A program made the position numbers and the translations under genes. From Candidatus Iainarchaeum sp. (GTDB lineage Archaea > Iainarchaeota > Iainarchaeia > Iainarchaeales > JAGVWC01), in assembly GCA_018304465.1 (NCBI GenBank), contig JAGVWC010000008.1, positions 64,001 to 108,095 of the forward strand: DNA of 44,095 nt, given 5' to 3'. A model generated the notes under the pieces. That model saw nothing but the letters and a program-made list of their open reading frames with translations. It did not search any database and was not told where the DNA came from. Shown here piece by piece: positions 25,084 through 32,834 of the stretch. The number at the start of each line of letters is the position of its first letter. Position 1 is the first letter of the stretch.

Positions 25084-27180
25084 TTACAAAAACGCTTCCA
25101 CTTCGGATTCCGCTTCGGCTTGCCCCGCTTCAAAAGCCCGACACGCTTCTTCGAGCGTGGTTTCGTGCTTCGATGGTGCCGAATTGTTTTTGCGGACCTT
25201 GAAAAACATCGGATAATTCACGGCGTCCCCGACAATCAACGCTTCTCCGACGCGAAGCGACGTGATCATGCGCTCGGACTGCGCGTCGATCCCTTCCGAG
25301 GACTCCCCGATGTGCTTCAAATCATACGGATTCGTGATCCGCAAAATCACGTGGGTTCCGCAGTTGGCAAGCGCAGTTGTCGACAAATTAATCGGCCGCT
25401 GCGACACCAAACACAAAGACGCGCCGAACTTTCGCCCTTCACGCGAAATCGTTTCGATAATCCGCTTTGAAATCGCGTACTCTTCTTTTGCCTTTTCGGG
25501 ACTGAATTGATGGGCTTCCTCGATCACGAGCAAAAACGGAGGCACCGATTTCTTGACCCGGCCAAAAAACAGTTTCTTGGCAAAAAAACCGACGATCACC
25601 TGCTTTTTTTTCATGTCCACGACATCCGACAAATCCACGACCGTCAACTGTCCTGGCTTGGTCATGTCCGAAATAGAAGGCAAATCCGTTTTCGAAAACA
25701 ACGACATGTCTTCCAACGTCATGATCCACGACAACAAAATCTTCTGAGTCTCGCTTTTCATCTCCTTGTCGGAAAGAATCGACTGTTTGACCGCCGTAAA
25801 ATCAAACGGCCCCATTCCCGAACGCATTTCTCCTGACAAAGAAGACAAAATCTTCTTCAATTCGCGCTGCTGCGGTGACGACAAACCCGACACCATTGAT
25901 GCGATCAAACCCACGTCCAGATGCGGAACCCCTAACCGCACGTCACGCCCTTTAATGACCCGGGTTTTGGACGAATAATCCACACCGTTTTTCGGAGCCG
26001 GCTCCGCAAAATTCGTATACTCGCCATGCGGATCCATGACAATGACCGCCAGACGGCCCTGCTCGGGTTTTCGCGAAATCACTTCCTCGATAATGGTTTT
26101 GACACAGACACTGTTATGAACGACTATTTTATTCGCGACAAAATTCAGATGCTCCGTTGACAAGTCATAAACAAACTGAGCCGTTGCAGGCACCCACAAA
26201 ATTTTTTCTACAAGATCAAAAAATGTACCAATTTCTGATTTTCTTTTCAGAACAGTAAAGGCACTGTTTTCGGAAACGCTTGGCACCAACAGGTCGCCCC
26301 CAATTCTTTTTTTTTCCAAAATGCCCAAACAACGAGTCTCCGTCGTGAGGTTTTGCGCCTGAGTCCATGTTAAACCCGCCTTGCTCCAAACAGGGAAAAG
26401 ATGTTCAGGAGTCGCTTCCACACACCGACCAGACTGAAAAGAAACCTGTACAATATAGGAAGGAGCATGTCTACGCATAAATGCAAGCACTTTACTTTTA
26501 CAAATAGTCATATTTTTATCGATTGAAAAAACATATTGGTCTGAAACAGATGGATATGCAATCTGCACACCCCCTTCTTCCACGAAACCCCTTTCAATCT
26601 GTTCATCCACTAACTTTCCAATTGGAACTTCGGTTCCATCTGCCAACCAAACCCGCGAAGACCCTTCCAAGCATTTACCCGAACCGCTCATCGCAAGGAT
26701 CGCAAGGTGTTTTTTCAGCAGACGACTCATGGACAAACGCACCGGCAACGCGTGATTTTCGATTTCGCCTAAGCGCAAACCGTTTTCCAGATCAAACCCC
26801 AAAAACGACTGGAGCTTGTCCGGCGTCGCGACCCGAACCCGGCTGCCTGGACTCGGCGGATACGTGGAACGCTTGACCAACCCATGGTCAAAAACCCCTA
26901 ACGGCCGGGTTTGACCGATCAAATATTCCCATTCGGTCGTCGGAAACTGTTCCAGCATCTTTTTTCCGCTGGACTCGAATTCTTTTACCGAATCGGGTCG
27001 TTCAAAATAACGGTTGGTTTTGAAAACATTGGTGACCAACGCGATCATGGTGCCTTCCGGATAATCCAATTCCACGAACTGACCCCGGTGCACGGAACCC
27101 TTGGTGACCACAAAATCGACTTCGGTCGGAGAAGGTCCGTTCATGGACGAAACAACGGTTCCGATTTCAGTGTCGGTCAT
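25084..27180 (-). CDS. herA: HerA DNA translocase/helicase, interrupted by an intein
   Basis: 698 residues as encoded from ATG 27180 (GGGGAAG site upstream). Removing the 187-residue intein leaves 511, the normal HerA length. The N-terminal HAS-barrel (GTVVSSMNGPSPTEVDFVV) is followed by Walker A AMSGSGK / SVCVKTIIEEV split by the intein, then DPHGEY, Walker B LLVIEEAHQF, and the C-terminal SQRPINLSTTALANCGTHVILR. HerA forms a hexameric ring that works with NurA to resect DNA ends after Mre11-Rad50. The order on this strand is nurA, phosphatase-like, 42-codon gene, herA. Its ATG overlaps the stop of the 42-codon gene (ATGA). Confidence 0.95.
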   Translation of the reverse strand: MTDTEIGTVVSSMNGPSPTEVDFVVTKGSVHRGQFVELDYPEGTMIALVTNVFKTNRYFERPDSVKEFESSGKKMLEQFPTTEWEYLIGQTRPLGVFDHGLVKRSTYPPSPGSRVRVATPDKLQSFLGFDLENGLRLGEIENHALPVRLSMSRLLKKHLAILAMSGSGKCLEGSSRVWLADGTEVPIGKLVDEQIERGFVEEGGVQIAYPSVSDQYVFSIDKNMTICKSKVLAFMRRHAPSYIVQVSFQSGRCVEATPEHLFPVWSKAGLTWTQAQNLTTETRCLGILEKKRIGGDLLVPSVSENSAFTVLKRKSEIGTFFDLVEKILWVPATAQFVYDLSTEHLNFVANKIVVHNSVCVKTIIEEVISRKPEQGRLAVIVMDPHGEYTNFAEPAPKNGVDYSSKTRVIKGRDVRLGVPHLDVGLIASMVSGLSSPQQRELKKILSSLSGEMRSGMGPFDFTAVKQSILSDKEMKSETQKILLSWIMTLEDMSLFSKTDLPSISDMTKPGQLTVVDLSDVVDMKKKQVIVGFFAKKLFFGRVKKSVPPFLLVIEEAHQFSPEKAKEEYAISKRIIETISREGRKFGASLCLVSQRPINLSTTALANCGTHVILRITNPYDLKHIGESSEGIDAQSERMITSLRVGEALIVGDAVNYPMFFKVRKNNSAPSKHETTLEEACRAFEAGQAEAESEVEAFL
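26113..26673 (-). mobile_element. HerA mini-intein (187 aa, no endonuclease)
   Basis: It starts with Cys (CLEGSSRVWLADG), has a block B-like CVEATPEHLFPVW with TxxH, block F QFVYDLSTEHLNFVANK, and ends IVVHN with Ser as the first C-extein residue. At 187 residues it contains only the splicing (HINT) domain; no LAGLIDADG motif is visible, so it cannot home by itself. It sits between Lys and Ser of Walker A (GSGK/S), the same point as the Rad50 intein. Splicing residues look intact, and HerA would be inactive without excision. Confidence 0.92.
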
Positions 27181-27305
27181 TTTTTCTTCCCCGCGGATTT
27201 TTTTGTTTTCGAATCGGTTTTCAATTCCTTGCGAATCTTTTCCAGGTCCGATTTTGGATTTCCTTTCAAAAGTGCTTTTTTTCCCGGGATTTTTTTCGAT
27301 GTCAT
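27177..27305 (-). CDS. Lysine-rich 42-residue protein upstream of herA
   Basis: A 42-codon gene missed at normal length cut-offs. It begins MTSKKIPGKKALLKG, contains a short amphipathic helix SDLEKIRKELK, and ends SAGKKK; about 16 of 42 residues are lysine. ATG 27305 is preceded by GGAG at 7-nt spacing, a TATA box lies about 32 nt upstream, and its TGA overlaps the herA ATG (ATGA). These signals argue that it is translated and coupled to HerA. The basic tails suggest DNA or RNA binding, or a regulatory leader. An overlapping extension of the herA frame exists but lacks such signals. Confidence 0.55.
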   Translation of the reverse strand: MTSKKIPGKKALLKGNPKSDLEKIRKELKTDSKTKKSAGKKK

Positions 27306-27319
27306 TTTTTGTCTCCGTA

Positions 27320-27940
27320 TCATTTTGGGCGAATTCGTATTTTATACTTGCGCACAAGCGCGTCCCGCTTCGGACGCGAAAAGCTTCGCGCACTGGCCGA
27401 GGCACGCGTTTTTCGCATGCGGTTGCGAAGCGGAGCAGTGATTGGAGAAACCGTTTTCGCCAATTTCAGATATCTTTCCTCGCCCGGAGTCAGAGAAAGC
27501 CGCTCCTGATGAAACGATTTTTCCCGGATACGGTTAATCAATGCCTTTGCCATCAATGGCGACCAACCGTTTTGGCACAGGTAACCCATTCCTAAAACAT
27601 GGGAATAGTTCCCGTGCACGCAATGCGCGAGAAGGCGCTTTCCGCCCAAAAGCCTGTTTATAGTATTGAGCGAATTCAGAAGATCCGCTGACACTTTGCC
27701 GCGCTTAGGCGGAAGATACACCAATTCGATCCCATGCATTTCAAGCGCCTGTTTTTCCTTTCGAAATTTTTCGGTCGACGGTGGCCGAAAAGTCACGACG
27801 CGTTCAATCCCAAGCCGAGACAATACCTCCACATCATTCTTGTCCCGAGGCGTTCCGGAAACAAAAAAATCGAAATCGACCCGGATCAACTGAGTGGAAT
27901 AACCCTTCACAGCCCTAGGAAAACCCTTCGCGTAACCCAT
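27320..27940 (-). CDS. Tyrosine/dual-specificity phosphatase-like protein with an altered P-loop
   Basis: 206 residues. GTPRDKNDVEVLSRLGIERVV and the helix before LLAHCVHGNYSHVLGMGYL match the DSP fold, and His-Cys is in the expected place. But the HCx5R loop reads HCVHGNYS: the phosphate-binding Arg is replaced by Ser, so normal phosphatase activity is unlikely. The C terminus is very basic (about 50 residues with many Arg and Lys), suggesting nucleic-acid binding. It lies 11 nt after nurA and just before herA's unit. A GGGGTGG site precedes ATG 27940. It may be a phosphoprotein- or nucleotide-binding regulator of resection; that is inference. Confidence 0.65.
   Translation of the reverse strand: MGYAKGFPRAVKGYSTQLIRVDFDFFVSGTPRDKNDVEVLSRLGIERVVTFRPPSTEKFRKEKQALEMHGIELVYLPPKRGKVSADLLNSLNTINRLLGGKRLLAHCVHGNYSHVLGMGYLCQNGWSPLMAKALINRIREKSFHQERLSLTPGEERYLKLAKTVSPITAPLRNRMRKTRASASARSFSRPKRDALVRKYKIRIRPK
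27339..27349 (-). promoter_or_regulatory. TATA box of the microprotein-herA unit
   Basis: On the minus strand AAGTATAAAAT lies inside the 3' end of the phosphatase-like gene and about 32 nt before the 42-codon gene. It suggests herA can be transcribed separately from nurA. Confidence 0.45.
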
Positions 27941-27951
27941 TCAATCCACCC

Positions 27952-29049
27952 CTAAAACGGCCTTGAATTTCGTCTTAATTGCAAGGCGACGTTTCGGCTT
28001 AATTTGTCGCGAATCTTGTTGAACACCAAATCGATTTCTTCCGGAGTCAATTTGGCGCGCATATCCGCTTCGATCAACACGCTCGGATACGCGTACTCGC
28101 GGTGCAGACTCGACAATCCTGCAACCGTGCACGCAACGCGGTCCGCTTGCTCGGAAAGCGACCGTTTTTTCGAGGATAAAAATTCCACGCGAAGCGGGCG
28201 ATCCAAAGCGCTTGGTTTCAGATAACACGCAAAAATGCGTTCGCCCCACGGCGCCAAATCGTTTAAAATCGGGTGCTCGGCCACCTTTTTGGTGTACGAA
28301 AACGCGAAGCTTCGCTCGAAACGATTCAACAAATAATTCAACAACACCGAATCCGAAACCGCTTCCAATTCGTTTAATTCCCGCGAAAACGCCGGCAGCA
28401 ACGACTGTGACAAAATACTTCGAAACCGGTTTCCGCGCGAGTCCTCGACGCACCCCACAAGTTCGCAATCGAATTTTTCGGCGGTTTCATACAACGATCG
28501 AAACGCGTCCAGCAAGCGATGGTATTCGCTGGTAAGACCCGAATCTTTCGGCGGTTTGTCGGCATACTGCGGAATCAAAGAACCGTCCAGCAGGCAAAAA
28601 TCCGGTTTTTTCTTTTCGATCATTTCCCGCGCCATGGAAATTTCTTCGCGCAAACGAATCAAAGACTTGGATTGCTCCAATTCATGCAAATCCAGAATCG
28701 ACGCTCCGAACAAAAACGGTTTTGGAAACTGAAAAAAACTCGGTTCATACTCGGCCGAAACCAACGAACCGTTTTCAAACGAAAAACACACGCCGACGCA
28801 TCGAACCAGCACCACGTCCACCGAATGCAGCGACTTGACGCAAAAACCCGAATCCACTCCAACGACTTTCACATCGCCGACCAACGCGGGACACGGCCGA
28901 ATAAACTGGGATTCGCGCACTTCCGGCAAATTTTTCTTGGACAAATCTTCTTCGCGCAAAAACGCCAACCCTTTGGCCAAAATCACGCGTTTTCGCTCGT
29001 TGGAATGAATCGTTTCGACGGCTTCGTTAATGAGATCGTTGAACTGCAT
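27952..29049 (-). CDS. nurA: NurA 5'-3' nuclease
   Basis: 365 residues from ATG 29049 (MQFNDLINEAV); earlier codons would add a hydrophobic leader not seen in the family. Metal-binding motifs are visible: VVGVDSGF early, DFCLLDGSLIPQ in the middle, and a C-terminal YPSVLIEADMRAKL. NurA is a Mn-dependent nuclease that binds the HerA hexamer and degrades the 5' strand at broken ends. A TATA-like TTTTTAAAC about 25 nt upstream implies a leaderless mRNA. It is the first gene of the nurA-phosphatase-like-microprotein-herA cluster. Confidence 0.9.
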   Translation of the reverse strand: MQFNDLINEAVETIHSNERKRVILAKGLAFLREEDLSKKNLPEVRESQFIRPCPALVGDVKVVGVDSGFCVKSLHSVDVVLVRCVGVCFSFENGSLVSAEYEPSFFQFPKPFLFGASILDLHELEQSKSLIRLREEISMAREMIEKKKPDFCLLDGSLIPQYADKPPKDSGLTSEYHRLLDAFRSLYETAEKFDCELVGCVEDSRGNRFRSILSQSLLPAFSRELNELEAVSDSVLLNYLLNRFERSFAFSYTKKVAEHPILNDLAPWGERIFACYLKPSALDRPLRVEFLSSKKRSLSEQADRVACTVAGLSSLHREYAYPSVLIEADMRAKLTPEEIDLVFNKIRDKLSRNVALQLRRNSRPF

Positions 29050-29090
29050 CCAGCAAAGAAAAAACAAAAAACTGTTTAAAAAAGGCAATT

Positions 29091-29133
29091 GGGCAGGATT
29101 GCCGCTGACCCGGTTGTTTCCGTCGCAAAAAAC
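29091..29133 (+). repeat. Intergenic repeated motif, copy C (diverged)
   Basis: GGATTGCCGCTGACC ... CGTCGCAAAAAACCCC. It shares the ATTGCC-GxTGA and CGCAAAAAA ends with copies A and B but has an insertion in the middle. It lies between divergent nurA and the gene at 29242. Confidence 0.3.
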
Positions 29134-29167
29134 CCCGAATAACCGGTTTTAAAAAGACCGGGCAAGG

Positions 29168-29180
29168 GTTTAAATAAATT
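29168..29180 (+). promoter_or_regulatory. TATA box before the gene at 29242
   Basis: GTTTAAATAAATT lies about 62 nt before ATG 29242, predicting a leader of about 35 nt with an AAGGTG ribosome binding site at 29230-29235. Confidence 0.4.
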
Positions 29181-29241
29181 GAGGGCGTTTGTATTTCAGA
29201 CAAAAAAATAGCGATCTTTAACGCTTACAAAGGTGTTTTTT

Positions 29242-29670
29242 ATGAAAGCAAAATTCGAAGTAACCCAAACCATCCAACCCTGGGGCCCCCCGTTCGATAA
29301 AAAAGTCGAAACCAAGAACTACGCGGTCACAGAAAACGAAAAATTTGATGCCATGCCCAAAACCAATTCCCCCGTATTCACCTTGCTTCGCATCGGCACG
29401 GATAAAGCATTGATCAAGTACCACTTGGAATTCACGCTTAAAGGATACGTTCAACCCCAAAACAAGGAAATCTGGATCGAAAAAGACGAAAGCAAAGAAC
29501 TCTCATTTTTATGGGGTGACGATGGCCTCACCAAAAAAATCACGTACATCGGAGTCGAAGCAGGCACCGGAGAACCGTCCATCGAATCAAAACCCAGCCG
29601 AAGCAACGAAGACCGACGCCTAACGGAACACACCGAAATCATTCCCGCCCAAAAACGACCCGTATTCTAA
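29242..29670 (+). CDS. Unknown soluble beta-rich protein
   Basis: 142 residues from ATG 29242, preceded by AAGGTG. No signal peptide or membrane segment is present. The visible features are a beta-rich body (PVFTLLRIGTDKALIKYHLEF; KEIWIEKDESKELSFLW) and a charged disordered tail (SKPSRSNEDRRLTE ... KRPVF). No motif was recognised. It has its own promoter and opens a small plus-strand run ahead of the 43-residue gene and pth2. Confidence 0.6.
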   Translation: MKAKFEVTQTIQPWGPPFDKKVETKNYAVTENEKFDAMPKTNSPVFTLLRIGTDKALIKYHLEFTLKGYVQPQNKEIWIEKDESKELSFLWGDDGLTKKITYIGVEAGTGEPSIESKPSRSNEDRRLTEHTEIIPAQKRPVF

Positions 29671-29754
29671 TTCTTTTTTCCCATTTTTTCCGTTTTTGGC
29701 ATCCTACAAAAATAAATAGTCCAAACAGCGTACATTACTCGGAGGAATCAGAAT

Positions 29755-29886
29755 ATGGCAAAACCACGCGGACCAAAACCAAAAAATTTCAAACCCGGAT
29801 CGCCAAAAGGCGGGCAAGTCATGACCAAAAACGGCTGGGTCATCGATAAACAAACCGGACAAAGAGTATTCAGAAAAAGAAAATGA
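29755..29886 (+). CDS. 43-residue basic protein
   Basis: A 43-codon gene, MAKPRGPKPKNFKPG ... GGQVMTKNGWVIDKQTG, ending FRKRK. ATG 29755 has a GGAGGA site 8 nt upstream, the best in the region. The Lys/Arg/Gly/Pro-rich start looks disordered and the second half resembles a short beta hairpin (GQVMTKNGWVIDKQTGQRVF). It lies 25 nt before pth2 in the same direction. Possibly a nucleic-acid-binding or ribosome-associated small protein; no family is recognised. Confidence 0.6.
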   Translation: MAKPRGPKPKNFKPGSPKGGQVMTKNGWVIDKQTGQRVFRKRK

Positions 29887-29911
29887 TCTTTCCAACGGAG
29901 TGACAAACCAC

Positions 29912-30271
29912 ATGGGTTCATTCGAATACAAGCAAGCCATCATCGTACGAAACGACCTGAAAATGGGAAAAGGAAAAATCGCCGCGCAAAGCGCCCACGC
30001 AGCGCTTGAAGCCGTCGAAAAAGCCCGCGCCAAATATCCCGAATGGCTCGCCGCCTGGAAAACCCAAGGCCAAGCCAAAATCGTTCTCAAAGTCGATTCC
30101 GAAACCGAAATCGTCGAACTATTCGAAAACGCAAAACGCGAACTCCCCTCCGCACTGATTCACGACGCGGGCCACACGCAAGTAACCCCCGGTTCGATTA
30201 CCGCCATCGCGATCGGACCCGGACCCAGCGACAAAATCGACCGGTACACGAAAAAACTCAAACTGTTGTAA
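29912..30271 (+). CDS. pth2: Peptidyl-tRNA hydrolase, archaeal type (Pth2)
   Basis: 119 residues, the normal length. KQAIIVRNDLKMGKGKIAAQSAHAA, the KIVLKVDSETEI strand and LIHDAGHTQVTPGSITAIAIGP match Pth2, which frees tRNA from peptides dropped by ribosomes. ATG 29912 fits the GGAGTG site; the GTG at 29900 overlaps that site. It complements ABCE1 and Pelota elsewhere in the window, since rescue by ribosome splitting leaves peptidyl-tRNA to be hydrolysed. It is co-directional with the 43-residue gene. Confidence 0.96.
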   Translation: MGSFEYKQAIIVRNDLKMGKGKIAAQSAHAALEAVEKARAKYPEWLAAWKTQGQAKIVLKVDSETEIVELFENAKRELPSALIHDAGHTQVTPGSITAIAIGPGPSDKIDRYTKKLKLL

Positions 30272-30293
30272 TCGGATGGTTGCACCAAAAACC

Positions 30294-30303
30294 CCATATA
30301 AAT
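30294..30303 (+). promoter_or_regulatory. TATA box before the gene at 30322
   Basis: CCATATAAAT ends 18-20 nt before ATG 30322, predicting a leaderless mRNA. Confidence 0.45.
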
Positions 30304-30321
30304 CAAAACCCAGTATCGTTC

Positions 30322-30807
30322 ATGCCATTCACACCGTTTCATTTGGGCCCCGGATTATTCTTCGGAACCGTATTATTCGGATTACTGCATTTTCCAGCGT
30401 TTTTGGCGGCAAACCTGCTGCCTGACATCGAACCATTATTGATCATTCTCACCAACACACCCCAACCGCTCCACGGTTTTTTTCACACCTTCCTCGGGGC
30501 CACGTTGCTTGGAATCGGTTTCGGATTACTCATGGTGCGATTGGATCCGTGGATTCAAAAAATTCTACAACCGATTTCCTTGAACCAATCGTTTCCCCGA
30601 TTTCAAATCATCGCAAGCGCGGTGATCGGAACCAACCTGCATGTCTTGTTCGACGCGCCGTTATATTCCGACATTACGCCTTTTTTCCCCCTCGTTGAAA
30701 ATTTCCTGTTTGAAACGGTTTCTTCATCGAACGCCTACACGCTATGCGTGGTCCTGGGACTCATCGGAATCGTTTTGGGAACCAACCGCCTTCTAAAAAC
30801 CCATTGA
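30322..30807 (+). CDS. Integral membrane metal-dependent hydrolase-like protein (YdjM/DUF457-like)
   Basis: 161 residues with about four membrane segments. Conserved polar residues sit at membrane edges: MPFTPFHLGPG, ANLLPDIEPLL, HGFFHTFLGA and GTNLHVLFDAPLY. His and Asp in this order are the pattern of the YdjM/DUF457 family of predicted membrane-bound metal-dependent hydrolases. The substrate is unknown; lipids or cell-envelope components are plausible. ATG 30322 follows a TATA box at leaderless spacing. The next gene starts 36 nt downstream. Confidence 0.65.
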   Translation: MPFTPFHLGPGLFFGTVLFGLLHFPAFLAANLLPDIEPLLIILTNTPQPLHGFFHTFLGATLLGIGFGLLMVRLDPWIQKILQPISLNQSFPRFQIIASAVIGTNLHVLFDAPLYSDITPFFPLVENFLFETVSSSNAYTLCVVLGLIGIVLGTNRLLKTH

Positions 30808-30842
30808 AACCGTTAAAAACCACTTGCCAACACAAGGTTACC

Positions 30843-31619
30843 ATGGGATTGTTTTATCACGCCAAAAAAGCGGTGGACGAAGCCGACGTCGTCATAGAAA
30901 TTCTGGACGCGCGTTTTCCGGACTTGACGCGAAACACCGAAATGGAAGAACACATCCAGCGAAAACGAAAACAACTCGTGTTCGTGTTAAACAAAAGCGA
31001 CTTGACCACCAAAGAAACCGCGGAAAAAAACAAAAAAGAATTATCCAAAATCGCTCCCACGGTATTCGTATCCGTCAAACAAAAACAAGGAACCGCGATT
31101 TTGCGCAACGAACTCAAACGCGTGGTTCACAGCAAATTCGGAAAAAAAAACAGCCGTCACCGAAAAGTACTGGTCGCAATCATCGGATACCCGAACACAG
31201 GAAAATCAAGCATCTTAAACGCGCTCACGGGCCGACGCAGCGCGAAAACATCCGCGCAAGCCGGTTACACGCGCGGACGCCAATTCATCAAACTCGAAGA
31301 CGATCTTTTTCTCGTTGATTCGCCCGGCGTCATTCCGTTTCTCAAACGTGACGACATCGAACTCGCATTGGTCGGCGCCAAAAGTCCGAACCAATTGCCC
31401 GACGTCGAAGGCGCGGCACTTGGAATCCTCGATTACATGAAAAAAGAAAACCCAAACAGCTGGACGGAAAACTTCGGATTCGACGCGACCGACAGCCAAG
31501 AAATGCTCGACCGCATCGCCAAAGCAAAAAAAAGGCTGCTTAAAGGCGGCGGAGCGGACACCGAAAACACGTCGAAAATCGTGGTGCAAGACTGGCAAAA
31601 CGGAAAAATCAGAGTATAG
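30843..31619 (+). CDS. Circularly permuted GTPase (YlqF/RbgA/NOG family)
   Basis: 258 residues from ATG 30843. The GTPase motifs are in permuted order: G4 NKSD at 50-53, G1 GYPNTGKSS at 115-123, and G3 DSPG at 159-162, which defines the YlqF/YawG family. The start MGLFYHAKKAVDEADVVIEILDAR is the usual family opening. Bacterial and eukaryotic members mature the large ribosomal subunit, so a role in 50S assembly is expected. The C-terminal tail is short and polar (ENTSKIVVQDWQNGK). It fits the translation-rich context. Confidence 0.9.
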   Translation: MGLFYHAKKAVDEADVVIEILDARFPDLTRNTEMEEHIQRKRKQLVFVLNKSDLTTKETAEKNKKELSKIAPTVFVSVKQKQGTAILRNELKRVVHSKFGKKNSRHRKVLVAIIGYPNTGKSSILNALTGRRSAKTSAQAGYTRGRQFIKLEDDLFLVDSPGVIPFLKRDDIELALVGAKSPNQLPDVEGAALGILDYMKKENPNSWTENFGFDATDSQEMLDRIAKAKKRLLKGGGADTENTSKIVVQDWQNGKIRV

Positions 31620-31666
31620 GTTCTAAAGAGAAAAAGGTTAAAAAGAACGAAAACCAACAACAATAC

Positions 31667-32164
31667 ATGACGACTTGGAAAACGATTTCGCTTTTTTTTC
31701 TTCTGTTGCTCGGCCTTGTTCACGGACAATCCAGCCCCAATATTTACATTGATCGCGTTGAATTTCCCGCGCAATTCGACGTGCTACGCAACAACGATTT
31801 CAATGTTTTTGTCGGAAACAACGAAACCACTTCGAAAGCGTTCAAGATCGACGTTTATTGCTTTGACAGCGCCGGCACCGAAGTAGAACACGTCGGCGCG
31901 CCAAACACCAATGTCGCCGCTCAAACCACCGCTAAAATCCAAGTGATTTTTCCACTCACCCCACCGTCCCCGTTTTCTCCCGAAACCACGTATCCCTGCC
32001 GCGTGGACGCCGTCGTCGGCGCCACCACCAAAACCACAACGGTTTTCATCAACGCCCACCAAAAACCCCAAACCACCGTTCCCGAAATCCCCAACGGATT
32101 CGTACTCGGACTAGGCGGATTAATCGTCGCGATTATTTTTTTAATCAGGAAAAACGAGGAATAG
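31667..32164 (+). CDS. Secreted, C-terminally membrane-anchored surface protein
   Basis: 165 residues. A signal peptide (TISLFFLLLLGLVHG) is followed by one Ig-like or CARDB-like beta domain with two cysteines (DVYCFD; TYPCRV), a Pro/Thr linker and a C-terminal helix (VLGLGGLIVAIIFLI) with a positive end (RKNEE), i.e. a type I surface protein. No enzyme residues are visible. It lies 6 nt before the following coiled-coil membrane gene, so the two may be co-expressed. Confidence 0.7.
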   Translation: MTTWKTISLFFLLLLGLVHGQSSPNIYIDRVEFPAQFDVLRNNDFNVFVGNNETTSKAFKIDVYCFDSAGTEVEHVGAPNTNVAAQTTAKIQVIFPLTPPSPFSPETTYPCRVDAVVGATTKTTTVFINAHQKPQTTVPEIPNGFVLGLGGLIVAIIFLIRKNEE

Positions 32165-32170
32165 ATACCC

Positions 32171-32827
32171 ATGACCAGTGACAACAACATCATTGACATC
32201 ATCCGAAAAATGATCAAATCCGGATACACGCAAGAACAAATCGAACAAAACCTCTCCGAACTCGGCGTGACTGCGGAAAAAGCGCAGCGCCTGATCATGA
32301 TCAGCCAAAGCGATGTCCAAGACGCGATTCAAACCGAAATCAATCAAATCGTCCATGACCAAATGGAAAAAGAACGCCAACGATTACTGGTCGAACTCAA
32401 AGAAGAAATCAGTCGCCAGGAAACCGAAGCCGAAAACCGCCTGGAACAAAAAATGCGACAAGAACAAGCGGAATACGCCAAAAACCAGGAAACCAAAATG
32501 GCCAACGACGAAATCCAATTATCCCAAGGCGTTAACAAAGCCCTTGAAATCAGCCAACTGGCACGCGAAAAAGCCATACTGCAAGAACAACGCATCAACG
32601 CGATTCAAGCCCAAGGACCCCGCTACAGCGACGTTCCCCGAGAACACCACCGCGGAACCCGCGTGCTCCAAATCCTCTTTTTTCTCGCCGGCGTAGGCGT
32701 TGCCGCGTTCACCCTGTATTACATTTTCGCAAACCAAGACGCCACGTTCACCGGAGACAACGTGTACATTGTCGTCGGCATGGCGATTTTTGCCGTGGTC
32801 ATCATGTACCTAAGCACGCTTGCCTGA
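32171..32827 (+). CDS. Coiled-coil protein with two C-terminal membrane helices
   Basis: 218 residues. An N-terminal helical unit (IDIIRKMIKSGYTQEQIEQNL) resembles UBA-like three-helix repeats. It is followed by about 100 residues of Glu/Gln/Lys-rich coiled coil (LLVELKEEISRQETEAENRL) and two membrane helices (VLQILFFLAGVGVAAFTLYYI; VYIVVGMAIFAVVIMYL). The coiled coil should be cytoplasmic. Similar proteins in archaea are of unknown role, possibly scaffolds for surface filaments. It starts 6 nt after the surface-protein gene. Confidence 0.65.
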   Translation: MTSDNNIIDIIRKMIKSGYTQEQIEQNLSELGVTAEKAQRLIMISQSDVQDAIQTEINQIVHDQMEKERQRLLVELKEEISRQETEAENRLEQKMRQEQAEYAKNQETKMANDEIQLSQGVNKALEISQLAREKAILQEQRINAIQAQGPRYSDVPREHHRGTRVLQILFFLAGVGVAAFTLYYIFANQDATFTGDNVYIVVGMAIFAVVIMYLSTLA

Positions 32828-32834
32828 AGGAAAG

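Noticed and set aside
27181..27405. Upstream extension of HerA by 75 codons
   Set aside because: The extension overlaps the phosphatase-like gene and the 42-codon gene, lacks a ribosome binding site and is not in the family; ATG 27180 has GGGGAAG.
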